DNA of 64,000 nt from contig CACVAU010000042.1 in assembly GCA_902727915.1 (NCBI GenBank), positions 48,440 through 112,439 on the forward strand, read 5' to 3'. The notes under the pieces were generated by a model. It was not told the origin of the DNA. It was given only the letters and a program-made list of their open reading frames with translations, and did not search any database. How positions within the stretch are numbered: the stretch's first letter is position 1; each line of letters starts with the position of its first letter. This DNA comes from an uncultured Sulfurovum sp. GTDB lineage: Bacteria > Campylobacterota > Campylobacteria > Campylobacterales > Sulfurovaceae. Of this stretch, positions 8,621 to 16,613 are shown piece after piece. A program made the position numbers and the translations under genes.

Positions 8621-9248
8621 TTGTTTGTCCATATATTTTATTGTGTATTTCCCAAAGCTCATGGAAACTGAGTATTTTAGTGATAATTATATCAAGAATT
8701 AAAGTGAAAACAAAAGCCACAAAAGCCACCCCCAATTCTATGTTGGCAACATCAAAAAGTTTGACCATTGAGACCAAGAGCGAAATAAAAAAGATATCAA
8801 CCATATTCCAAGGTTTGAGATAGGCTAATAGAATTAAAAGGCGTTTACTAAGATAACCTGCTTTTTGTAGCTTCATAGAAAAGAGAAGTACAAAGGTTGA
8901 TAAAATGATTGTAATGGGAAAAATAACAATTAAAAAAAGAAACATTATGCCCACAACATATTGCTCATGTTCAGCAAGTACCAGAAAGAGTGAAAGAAGT
9001 GTTAAACTTTGTTCCATGCCTTGTATGTTGATGCTAACAATTGTAAATTGGAAGGCAATAAAAAGTGATATAGAGGCTGTAATGACCAAGGCAAGTGTTT
9101 TGTCAAGTAGATGTTCACCTTGTTGATAAAGGAGTACATTACATTCAGAGCAAAATGCTTTTTCCTTCTTGTTTAATAGAATTTTTTCATGTAAGGTATG
9201 ACATTTTTTACAGATAATAAGCTTATCTAATTCATGTTCTTTAATCAT
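8610..9248 (-). CDS. pqiA: PqiA, first half, as a separate gene; likely leaderless
   Basis: Residues 10-45 carry a zinc-ribbon pair (CKKC and CSEC) and the rest holds four membrane segments, as in the N-terminal half of PqiA. With the next gene it makes up about 411 residues, the length of intact PqiA. The ATG has no Shine-Dalgarno sequence, and a perfect extended -10 (TGCTATAAT) ends six bases before it, so the transcript probably begins at the AUG. First gene of the pqi-mltG series. Confidence 0.87.
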   Translation of the reverse strand: MIKEHELDKLIICKKCHTLHEKILLNKKEKAFCSECNVLLYQQGEHLLDKTLALVITASISLFIAFQFTIVSINIQGMEQSLTLLSLFLVLAEHEQYVVGIMFLFLIVIFPITIILSTFVLLFSMKLQKAGYLSKRLLILLAYLKPWNMVDIFFISLLVSMVKLFDVANIELGVAFVAFVFTLILDIIITKILSFHELWEIHNKIYGQTNEE

Positions 9249-9254
9249 GTATAA

Positions 9255-9263
9255 ATTATAGCA
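9255..9263 (-). promoter_or_regulatory. Extended -10 promoter of the pqi operon
   Basis: Read on the minus strand these bases are TGCTATAAT. Six bases separate the hexamer from the pqiA ATG, so the expected start of transcription is the A of the start codon. Confidence 0.7.
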
Positions 9264-9271
9264 TATTTTTA

Positions 9272-9280
9272 TGTTATGAT
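9272..9280 (+). promoter_or_regulatory. Extended -10 promoter of the 9287 gene
   Basis: TGTTATGAT fits TGnTATnAT and ends 6 bases before the ATG at 9287. The start of transcription would again fall on the start codon. No Shine-Dalgarno sequence is present. Confidence 0.5.
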
Positions 9281-9286
9281 TTTATA

Positions 9287-9931
9287 ATGAAAAAAATAGC
9301 CATAAGATTCTCTATAGATGATGATACTCCATTTGATCTGTTAAAGAAAATAGCTTTAGACATACAACGTTTTATAATAGAGGGTGATTATAAAATTTCT
9401 TCTATTATAACTAAGCTAAGGGAGCATCAACAACTAGAACTTGATGTTGGTATGGAAAATAATATGCCAGAATTTACTGAACTTACCAAGGAGTTTGATA
9501 CAGAGGGTATTGAGTATATTTTATATAAAAGCGTTAATGAAGGCTGGAAAGAGTGTGAACTAGATGATTTAGAGTTAGACAGAAGACCTAAGTGGATTTA
9601 TAACCTTGTAGGTCTAAATCTTCTTTGGTACATGGTCATGACTGTTCTTCAATTTTTCTTCATTTATGAGTGGTACAGTGAAAAGTATGAGTGGGGTGGG
9701 ATTGTTTCAGCCATTGCAGCTTTTTTTACAGGCTTAGTACCTGTATTTGGTTCTTTGGTTGCCTATTGGTCTGTTACTGAACTTTCAGACTGGGAGGGTT
9801 ATAAAGCATTATGGGCATTTTTTGTTTACTATATCCCTTTACTAGGCTTCTTTCTCTATTTAGGATGGATAGTGATTAAAGCTTTATATAGAGACCGTTG
9901 GTACAGATTTTGGCGTCCCGAGTTTAATTAA
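9287..9931 (+). CDS. Unrecognised membrane protein, divergent from pqiA
   Basis: A soluble N-terminal half (about residues 1-105, acidic and with no motif I know) is followed by three hydrophobic segments (about 109-128, 138-160 and 172-198) ending in a basic tail rich in Trp and Arg (YRDRWYRFWRPEF). The function is unknown. It is divergent from the pqi operon with only 38 bp between the start codons, so the two may respond together. Translation is probably leaderless. Confidence 0.75.
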   Translation: MKKIAIRFSIDDDTPFDLLKKIALDIQRFIIEGDYKISSIITKLREHQQLELDVGMENNMPEFTELTKEFDTEGIEYILYKSVNEGWKECELDDLELDRRPKWIYNLVGLNLLWYMVMTVLQFFFIYEWYSEKYEWGGIVSAIAAFFTGLVPVFGSLVAYWSVTELSDWEGYKALWAFFVYYIPLLGFFLYLGWIVIKALYRDRWYRFWRPEFN

Positions 9932-9973
9932 TCATTACTATGCTATATTGCGCGAATGATTTAAGGAGTAAAG

Positions 9974-10927
9974 ATGCATAAAGAGTTAAAAGGCTGGGTA
10001 GAGTGGTTAGGCATAGAAAAACCGAAATTAACAGCAATTCAAGCTGATACACATGCTAGACAATATTATAGAATAGAGAATCAAGAAAAAAAACTTTTAG
10101 TGATGGATGCTTCTCAAGTCAAAGAGTTTGTACCTGATATGGTAGGCATTGGTTTAAGACTAAAAAAGACAAGCGTTAAGATCCCTCTCATTCGTTCTTT
10201 TGAATTGCATAAAGGGTTTATGCTCCTTGATGATGTGGGTTCAACCCATCTTTTTGACAGATGTTCTCGTGAGACTTATGAACAAGCCATTAAAACTTTG
10301 GTAGAGATGCAAAAGGCACCGACGGTAGACTTAAAACCCTATGACATGGGTTTCTTACTTGAAGAGATGAATCTTATGTTAGAGTGGTACTTAAAAGAGC
10401 ATTTAGGTCAAAAAGTAGAGTGTGTAGAAGGACGAACTTTATTAACATCTTTTATGCTAATAGCCAAAGAGGTATTAGCACAGCCACAAGAGACTTTTGT
10501 GCATCGTGATTACCACTCAAAAAACTTGATGATAGATGATAATGATGAGATGGTAGTGATTGATTATCAAGATGCAAGAGTAGGTGGAATTACTTATGAT
10601 TTGGTGTCACTTTTACGTGATGCTTATGTCTTACTTGATGACAGGGAACGAAAACGATTTATTAAACTCTATAAAGACTTAAAAGGCATAGAAGTAGATG
10701 ATGAAACCTTTATGCGTTGGTTTGACTTTACAGGTTTACAGCGACATATTAAGATACTTGGTATTTTTGCACGTTTAAGCATTCGTGATGGGAAAGATGC
10801 CTATTTAGAAAATATACCTTTGGTATTACAGTACATTTTAGATGTGGCTACGAAGTACCCTGAACTTGAAGGTTTAGTAGCTATTTTGACACTTGAAGAG
10901 CAAGATTCTGCTGGGTTTACTTTTTAG
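9974..10927 (+). CDS. AmgK-like sugar kinase (aminoglycoside phosphotransferase fold)
   Basis: A 317-aa protein with the APH/choline kinase fold. The catalytic loop is HRDYHSKNLM and the metal-binding motif is VIDYQDARVG, followed by YDLVSLLRDAY, a block typical of AmgK and relatives (COG3178). AmgK phosphorylates MurNAc/GlcNAc at the anomeric position in cell-wall recycling; that role is inferred here, because the usual partner nucleotidyltransferase MurU is not adjacent. AAGGAG precedes the ATG. An extended -10-like TGCTATATT lies at 9940-9948. Confidence 0.78.
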   Translation: MHKELKGWVEWLGIEKPKLTAIQADTHARQYYRIENQEKKLLVMDASQVKEFVPDMVGIGLRLKKTSVKIPLIRSFELHKGFMLLDDVGSTHLFDRCSRETYEQAIKTLVEMQKAPTVDLKPYDMGFLLEEMNLMLEWYLKEHLGQKVECVEGRTLLTSFMLIAKEVLAQPQETFVHRDYHSKNLMIDDNDEMVVIDYQDARVGGITYDLVSLLRDAYVLLDDRERKRFIKLYKDLKGIEVDDETFMRWFDFTGLQRHIKILGIFARLSIRDGKDAYLENIPLVLQYILDVATKYPELEGLVAILTLEEQDSAGFTF

Positions 10928-10955
10928 AGAAGAAGCTTATCTACTCTTAAGCCTA

Positions 10956-10974
10956 AGGAATGTAAAACATTCCT
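10956..10974 (+). promoter_or_regulatory. Hairpin enclosing the selO ribosome binding site
   Basis: AGGAATGT (10956-10963) pairs with ACATTCCT (10967-10974) around an AAA loop, and the ATG starts at the next base. The only Shine-Dalgarno-like sequence (AAGGAA) is inside the stem, so folding should hide it. Confidence 0.55.
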
Positions 10975-12414
10975 ATGACTGTTGAAAACCTTACGCTCCA
11001 AAGCAAATACCTTGAATTAGATGCTGAATTTTATGAATTCACTGAACCCACACCGTTGGATGAACCTTATTTAATAAGTTCCAATCCAAAGGTGGCTGAA
11101 CTCATAGACCTTGATAAAGCAAGTGTTGAAGACCCTCATTTTATTGAACTATTAAATGGAACATTTATTCCCCAAACATCCAAACCTTTCTCTATGTGTT
11201 ATGCTGGTCATCAGTTTAGTCATTATGCTCAACGTTTAGGAGATGGCAGAGCCATAAACTATGGAAGCATCAATGGTTGGAATTTACAGACCAAAGGAAG
11301 TGGTGAAACAGCTTTTTCACGCACAGCAGATGGTCGCTCAGCGTTACCCTCTTCCATTCGTGAATATCTCATGAGTGAAGCCATGCATCATTTAGGCATT
11401 CCTTCTACACGTGCTTTAGGCATCATTGGTTCAGAAACAAAACTTTTACGTAACGGCATTGAAAAAGGGGCTGTCGTCATGCGAATGTCATCCTCTTGGG
11501 TACGTTTTGGTACTTTTCAGTATTTTACTTATTTTAAAGAGCATGAAAAATTAAAAGCTTTAGCTGACTATGTCATAAAAGAATCTTACCCTCATTTAGA
11601 AAATGACGAAGAATGTTATTTTAAACTTTTTTCTGAAGTTGTTGAAGCTACAGCTAAACTCATAGCTGGATGGCAAGGGGTAGGTTTTTGTCATGGGGTT
11701 ATGAATACAGACAATATGTCCATAGCTGGACTCACCATAGATTATGGACCTTTTTCAATGTTGGATGACTTTGACTTTGGTTTTGTTTGTAACAGTACTG
11801 ACAAAGCAGGGCGTTATGCTTATGGTGAACAGCCAAACATCTCATACTGGAACTTAACAAAACTAGTCCAAGCATTTGAACCCATAGTTGATAAAAAACG
11901 AATGGATACAAAACTAGATGATTATGGTGCATTTATCTACCCCAATGCTTACATGGAAGTCATGCGTAAAAAATTAGGTTTGGAGTTAGAACTAGATGAA
12001 GACATGAGTCTCATCGAAGAGTTAATAGGAACACTACAAGATGCTTATGTAGACCATACGATTTTCTTTAGAACCTTAAGTCATTATGATGCTGAACGAA
12101 TGCCCATTTTTGAGTTAGCCATGAATCCAATTCCTTTAGACGCTTGGCTAACACTTTATGACAAACGTCTGGCTAAAGAGTCTCGACCTCAAAAAGAACG
12201 TCAAGAATTAATGCTAAAGACCAATCCAAAATACATCTTAAAAAACTACATGCTTCAAGATGCCATTGCTTTAGCCTATGGTGGAAACTTTAAAAGGGTA
12301 GAGGAGTTACTTTATATTGCTCAACACCCTTTTGATGAACTACCTGAATTTGAACACTTTGCTGTGGAGACACCTGAATATTATAAAAATGTTACGCTTT
12401 CTTGTTCTTCGTGA
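10975..12414 (+). CDS. selO: Protein adenylyltransferase SelO (YdiU family)
   Basis: A pseudokinase-fold enzyme that transfers AMP to Ser/Thr/Tyr of target proteins, tied to redox stress in E. coli. Family hallmarks are GHQFSHYAQRLGDGRA, LQTKGSGETAFSR, ADGRSALPSSIREYL, and GVMNTDNMSIAGLTIDYGPF (the catalytic Asn-Asp region). The protein ends in SCSS, the C-terminal Cys motif that is selenocysteine in eukaryotic SelO and cysteine in most bacteria. Length (479 aa) is as in E. coli. The start is forced because no other in-frame ATG precedes the family N terminus. The upstream hairpin suggests translational control. Confidence 0.95.
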   Translation: MTVENLTLQSKYLELDAEFYEFTEPTPLDEPYLISSNPKVAELIDLDKASVEDPHFIELLNGTFIPQTSKPFSMCYAGHQFSHYAQRLGDGRAINYGSINGWNLQTKGSGETAFSRTADGRSALPSSIREYLMSEAMHHLGIPSTRALGIIGSETKLLRNGIEKGAVVMRMSSSWVRFGTFQYFTYFKEHEKLKALADYVIKESYPHLENDEECYFKLFSEVVEATAKLIAGWQGVGFCHGVMNTDNMSIAGLTIDYGPFSMLDDFDFGFVCNSTDKAGRYAYGEQPNISYWNLTKLVQAFEPIVDKKRMDTKLDDYGAFIYPNAYMEVMRKKLGLELELDEDMSLIEELIGTLQDAYVDHTIFFRTLSHYDAERMPIFELAMNPIPLDAWLTLYDKRLAKESRPQKERQELMLKTNPKYILKNYMLQDAIALAYGGNFKRVEELLYIAQHPFDELPEFEHFAVETPEYYKNVTLSCSS

Positions 12415-12415
12415 G

Positions 12416-12490
12416 TTATACAAATGTGCATGTTTAAAATATTTGTGTTTAATTTTGACGGTGTTTTCAGGGGAAAACACCCTTGTATAA
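12416..12490. repeat. Palindromic repeat element, diverged relative of the 25.8-kb element
   Basis: The segment starts and ends with TTATACAA and its complement (12416-12423 and 12483-12490). Its inner part, TGACGGTGTTTTC then AGGGGAAAACACCCT (12456-12483), folds into a 9-bp hairpin and matches one end of the element at 25793-25901 with a single-base difference over 27 bases. It lies right after the selO stop, so it may also end the selO transcript, although no T-run follows. Confidence 0.6.
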
Positions 12491-12563
12491 TCAAAATAAG
12501 AGAAAAAGATGTTAGCCTTATTTGTATGTGTTGGGCTTAAAGAAAGAGAGTAGAAAAAAAAGT

Positions 12564-12624
12564 TTCCTAGAAGTTTCTAAAATTCGTTAAAAGGTTTCTA
12601 AGAAGTTCCTGTCATGTTTCCTCC
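12564..12624 (+). promoter_or_regulatory. 11-bp-phased direct repeat array, probable activator binding site
   Basis: GTTTCC, GTTTCT, GTTTCT, GTTCCT and GTTTCC start at 12564, 12575, 12596, 12607 and 12618, that is at spacings of 11, 21, 11 and 11 bp. Repeats on one face of the helix are typical of OmpR/PhoB-class regulator sites. The array ends just upstream of a -10-like TAATAA (12632-12637) in front of the secreted peptide gene. Confidence 0.6.
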
Positions 12625-12692
12625 TATTCTAATAAACTAGCACCATGATTACTTAAATAGTAAATCATATATTTTAATTTAAAGGATAAATC

Positions 12693-12887
12693 ATGAAAAG
12701 ATTTATACAACTTATGAGTGTTGTTTTATTATCAGGTGCTATGGCTACAGCTTCAAATATGGGTGCTAATTCTGAAGTTTCTATTATGAAAAATAATCCT
12801 ACGACAGTATCAGGTTATTGTGATCCTTATGAAAGACTTGTTGGGGCATGTCGTAGTACTGATGGTATTTTAGAAAAAGATTATTAA
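12693..12887 (+). CDS. Small secreted protein of unknown function
   Basis: A 64-aa precursor. The N-terminal 20 residues (MKRFIQLMSVVLLSGAMATA) are a clear Sec signal peptide with an Ala-x-Ala-like cleavage site. The mature part is about 43 residues and contains two Cys (SGYCDPYERLVGACRS) that could form one disulfide. AAAGGA precedes the ATG. It stands alone behind a strong-looking regulatory array and converges on the lipoprotein gene at 12910. I do not recognise the family. Confidence 0.72.
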   Translation: MKRFIQLMSVVLLSGAMATASNMGANSEVSIMKNNPTTVSGYCDPYERLVGACRSTDGILEKDY

Positions 12888-12909
12888 GCCTATCTGCTGG
12901 ATATTTGAC

Positions 12910-15153
12910 TTAGGGCTTGATATTAGCAGCCTTAAGTGAGTGAAGATCAATAATTTTTGAACCAGTAGTAATATACTTACCATTGGTTTTAATACCAAGT
13001 TTATAGTTAAAGGGAACAAAAAAACTTTCTATAAATTTGGGGTCACTTTCTGAGTTGATATCATAAAGTGTTAGTAAGTTATTTTTTAAAATATAGAGTA
13101 TGTTTTCTTCAATTCCTACAATATTTCCAGAAACTTTCTTTTCCGTATATACCTTTGTTAAATTGGCCTCTGTATTGGTTTCATGAAAAATATTTAGTTT
13201 ATTGTCTCCTATTACATATAAATAGTCATTATTCACCCATAAACTTTCAATATTTTTTAATTGGGAATCAAATTCAAATTGATAAAAAATATTGTGTTTG
13301 TCCACATTTAGGTATTTAATATTTCGTGTATCTTCTGTGTCAGTACTTAAGTTATAGAGATGGGTTTGTCTCTCTTTTCCAAAAATACTAGAAACTTCAC
13401 CTTGTGCAAGTGTTATGTGGTTAAAACTTCCTGACATTAAAAGTTCTTTGGTAAAAGGTTCCCCATCTAAGAGGGGTTTTGTTTGATTGGATATCAAAAG
13501 TTCATAGGCCCAATCTGTTAAGCTAGAGATTCTTACTTCTCCAACAGATAAGTTAACATAAATAAGATGGCTATCTTCTTCTACAGGTGTGTTGGGTAGT
13601 TTGATTTTTCCAATAAGTGCTTTAGTTTCTAAGTCATAAATCCGAAATTCACCACTATTAAGCATGTCAATGGTATAAATACTAGAACCTACAATTTCAA
13701 TGCTATTAGATTGAAAAGATTCAACAATAAAAGCATTAAAAATACTATTTTTATAGTTAGCATTGCCAGCTCTTAGTTGCTGAACTATATTGTTGTAGCC
13801 ATTGTTGTAGATTAATGTCTCATAAAGGAGGCTTTTATCACTTAAAGGATTAAAGAGTAAGATATCTTGGGCATCTATTTTATTGTTATTATCAAGTGAT
13901 GTTTTCAGTAATATTTCTGAATACTTTGTTAAGCTATTTTCTAAATCGTTAAAGTTGTCACGCAAGGCATAGCTATAAAGCATTTCAGAAAGAGGGGTAA
14001 TACGTATTTTTTGGTTGGCATTTTTAAGCCAAATACCTTTAGTAATCAAGTGCATTACACCATGGTTTTTAGTTGGCGTTTTGTCCTCTTCTCCATCATC
14101 ATCAATGTCCACATCAAAGCCTTCACGAACTTCATAAATGTAAAAACTTTGATCTTCAAGCAGTTCGGTATGCAAATCAAAATTACCCAATATATTGAGG
14201 TTGCCTTGGGCATTGGTACTTTCAGTGGTTACTAACTCTTTTTTGCCATTATCAAGAAGTTTAAAAATATTAACCGTAGCATTTTTAAGCCGACCCATTT
14301 GAACTTTTCCAATTTTTCCTGAATCTTTAACATGAATGATAATGGGTACGGTACTAAATCCAAACTCATTGCTAATACTTACATTGAGTTCAACAGTTTG
14401 GGGTATGTTAAAGCTTTGGGTTAAAATAAGTTTTCCATTATTATTAAGCATAAAATGTTCTTTAGCTGATCCGTCTAAAATAAAAGGGTAAATAAGCGTA
14501 CCATCACCTGAGTCAATATTGAGTTTACCAATGCTATCTCCCACCCTTAAGTCCGTAGAGACTTCTTCCTCAAATGGTTTTATTATGGGTTTACCACTTT
14601 GGGCATTGGGAGAATTTAAAATAAGGTGTATGCGTGCAGTTTCAGCACTAACAGGGGTAAACCCCATGTCCCTGATGGCTTGACTTACTGCATTGATACT
14701 TAAACCTTTTAAACTTGTTAAGGTGATTTTGTCTTTAGTACTTTGAGGAATATTTAGATAGTTAGGATTACTTTTGTCATTTAAAGATTGTAAAATAATG
14801 GCGATTTTAAGTACTTCTTGATTGTTGAAGTCACCATTAAAGTCGTCTACTAAATCTTGGGGGTAGATGGTTTGGTTATTAACCACATTGTTGATACTGC
14901 CTAAGTTTAATCTACCTAAAGAGAAGTTAATGGGTGAATAGACACATTTAAAAGCACCATGTTTAGTGATATTATTGAAGGTATAAGTTTTGGTAACTCC
15001 TCTGCGTTCACCACAGGCATAATCAATGCCATTGGTGGGTGCATCTACAAAATATAAACTTTTTTCTTCACGGGGTTCATGTTGACTGACCCCACCACCA
15101 CAGGCAACAAGCAGTAGGGTGAAAAATCCCACACTACTTAACTTTAGTATCAT
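12910..15153 (-). CDS. Large surface lipoprotein with cadherin-like and propeller-like regions
   Basis: The signal peptide ends in LLLVACGGG, so the protein is lipidated at Cys18. Residues about 30-75 (FVDAPTNGIDYACGE through LGRLNLGS) match an N-terminal module seen in many proteobacterial surface lipoproteins. Residues about 210-275 look like a cadherin-type repeat. An acidic DIDDDGEEDKTP segment near 350 resembles a calcium site. The last ~300 residues are beta-rich with repeated short strands, as in a propeller. No enzyme motif was seen. It overlaps the upstream lipoprotein gene by 4 bp, so both are co-translated. Confidence 0.75.
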   Translation of the reverse strand: MILKLSSVGFFTLLLVACGGGVSQHEPREEKSLYFVDAPTNGIDYACGERRGVTKTYTFNNITKHGAFKCVYSPINFSLGRLNLGSINNVVNNQTIYPQDLVDDFNGDFNNQEVLKIAIILQSLNDKSNPNYLNIPQSTKDKITLTSLKGLSINAVSQAIRDMGFTPVSAETARIHLILNSPNAQSGKPIIKPFEEEVSTDLRVGDSIGKLNIDSGDGTLIYPFILDGSAKEHFMLNNNGKLILTQSFNIPQTVELNVSISNEFGFSTVPIIIHVKDSGKIGKVQMGRLKNATVNIFKLLDNGKKELVTTESTNAQGNLNILGNFDLHTELLEDQSFYIYEVREGFDVDIDDDGEEDKTPTKNHGVMHLITKGIWLKNANQKIRITPLSEMLYSYALRDNFNDLENSLTKYSEILLKTSLDNNNKIDAQDILLFNPLSDKSLLYETLIYNNGYNNIVQQLRAGNANYKNSIFNAFIVESFQSNSIEIVGSSIYTIDMLNSGEFRIYDLETKALIGKIKLPNTPVEEDSHLIYVNLSVGEVRISSLTDWAYELLISNQTKPLLDGEPFTKELLMSGSFNHITLAQGEVSSIFGKERQTHLYNLSTDTEDTRNIKYLNVDKHNIFYQFEFDSQLKNIESLWVNNDYLYVIGDNKLNIFHETNTEANLTKVYTEKKVSGNIVGIEENILYILKNNLLTLYDINSESDPKFIESFFVPFNYKLGIKTNGKYITTGSKIIDLHSLKAANIKP

Positions 15154-15656
15154 TTTTTGTCTACTTGATATTGAAGCACAATATTACCTTGCTTATCTTT
15201 GACAATAATTTCTTCGTTAATCTCTTCAACAGGAAGCATAAAGAGAACAGAATTATGGTCAGAAGACATTTCTGCGAGGTTAATGTTAACACTTAACGGT
15301 GTTTCAATGTTAGAGGTATCAAGATAGAGCAAAAATAAATCATCACCTTCAAATGTTATGGTTGCTTTTTCAATACCATTGCCTCGTGCAGCAAGTTTAA
15401 TCACCTCATACGATTCTATGTAAGCTTCTTTTTTATTTAAGAAGAGATTCTGTAAACAACTTTCGGCCGATTTACCTTTTAAACATTGATGTGCAATATA
15501 AACTTCAGGGTTTCCTCCTGTGCCTTCTTCATTTTTTTCTACAAATGTATTGTTTTTAGCTTTTGTGTCTATAAATTTATGACTAAGTGTGTTTCCTGTA
15601 CAGGCTGTTAGCATAAAAAATAAAGGCATGGTTAGAAGTAGTAATGTTTTTTTCAT
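15150..15656 (-). CDS. Small lipoprotein co-transcribed with the large surface lipoprotein
   Basis: A 168-aa lipoprotein with lipobox MLTAC (lipidated Cys near residue 19). The mature part has one pair of Cys (HQCLKGKSAESCL) and a beta-rich C-terminal domain. The family is not recognised. Good ribosome binding site (AAAGGGG) on the minus strand. The 4-bp overlap with the next gene indicates that the two form a unit; a shared complex at the outer membrane is inferred. Confidence 0.72.
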   Translation of the reverse strand: MKKTLLLLTMPLFFMLTACTGNTLSHKFIDTKAKNNTFVEKNEEGTGGNPEVYIAHQCLKGKSAESCLQNLFLNKKEAYIESYEVIKLAARGNGIEKATITFEGDDLFLLYLDTSNIETPLSVNINLAEMSSDHNSVLFMLPVEEINEEIIVKDKQGNIVLQYQVDKK

Positions 15657-15696
15657 TTTAATCCCCTTTGGTGATTGTCCTATGTTATTTAGATAA

Positions 15697-15712
15697 TGCT
15701 ATTATTATAACA
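15697..15712. promoter_or_regulatory. Overlapping divergent extended -10 elements
   Basis: On the plus strand TGCTATTAT (15697-15705) faces the caspase-like gene; on the minus strand TGTTATAAT (complement of 15704-15712) faces the lipoprotein pair. The two motifs share two bases, so polymerase could occupy only one at a time. Confidence 0.5.
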
Positions 15713-15736
15713 AAAAAATTAAGAAAGGAAACTATT

Positions 15737-16603
15737 GTGACAAAAACAATCATGTTTTTTTGTGTTTTATTGCTGATGGGTTGCGTTGAGCAACCTAGCA
15801 TTGAAGAAAAAAAAGTTAAACGAATTGCTTTGGTTATTGGAAATCAAAACTATCAAGATAATGTATTAAAAAATCCAATTAATGATGCAACAAGTATTGC
15901 TGAAGTTTTGAAAAAAATTGGTTTTAAGGTGACATTAAAATTAGACACAACTTTAGCTGAACTTAATAAGAGTTTAAGGGCATTAAAAAACGAGGTTGAA
16001 CCCAATAATACCATGGTGTTTATTTATTTTGCTGGACATGGAAATACTGTAGATGAAAATGCTTCAGAGGAGTACTTATTAATGACTGATCAAGCAAGAA
16101 AAACATTGGTGAGTATTTATAAATTTTATGATTTTTTAAGAGATGTTGAATCTCGTTATAACATTATTTGTATTGATGCCTGTAGAGATTATAGGCAATA
16201 TAATGCTGTAGAGGCAGTCAAGAATGGGGAAAATTTTAGAGGAAATTTACAGACAAGAGGGCTACGTACAGGTAAAGGAAGTAAAGAAATAGGTGAGGCT
16301 TTTTTCGATAATAACTACTCTTATAAAATGCCAAGATCAACCATTGTTTCTTATGCAGCTATGCATCAGCAACGGGCAAATGATGTAAGTAAAAATGATA
16401 AAAATCATAGTTCCTATGCCTACGGACTCATAAAGTTTTTAGATGATAAGGAGATACCCATCGAAGAAGTATTTCGACGTGTTAGGATTTCACAGCTTGA
16501 AGAGTCAAATGGGACGCAGAGTAACTTAGAAGAGACCAATTTAGAAAAAAATATTTGGCTTCTTCCAAGAAAAGCAAATATTACTTTTATGCCCCCATTA
16601 TAG
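15737..16603 (+). CDS. Caspase-fold (peptidase C14-like) lipoprotein
   Basis: A caspase-domain protein exported as a lipoprotein. I place the start at GTG 15737, with AAAGGA 7 bases upstream; this gives a signal peptide ending in LLLMGC (Cys16). The caspase p20-like core begins at RIALVIGNQNY and keeps the catalytic dyad: His101 in YFAGHGN and Cys149 in IDACRD. A later block, STIVSYAAMHQQRAND and SSYAYGLIKFL, fits the end of this domain in bacterial homologues. It probably acts on the periplasmic face. The outer-membrane barrel gene starts 10 bp after its stop. Its substrate is unknown. Confidence 0.85.
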   Translation: MTKTIMFFCVLLLMGCVEQPSIEEKKVKRIALVIGNQNYQDNVLKNPINDATSIAEVLKKIGFKVTLKLDTTLAELNKSLRALKNEVEPNNTMVFIYFAGHGNTVDENASEEYLLMTDQARKTLVSIYKFYDFLRDVESRYNIICIDACRDYRQYNAVEAVKNGENFRGNLQTRGLRTGKGSKEIGEAFFDNNYSYKMPRSTIVSYAAMHQQRANDVSKNDKNHSSYAYGLIKFLDDKEIPIEEVFRRVRISQLEESNGTQSNLEETNLEKNIWLLPRKANITFMPPL

Positions 16604-16613
16604 GAGATTGTCA

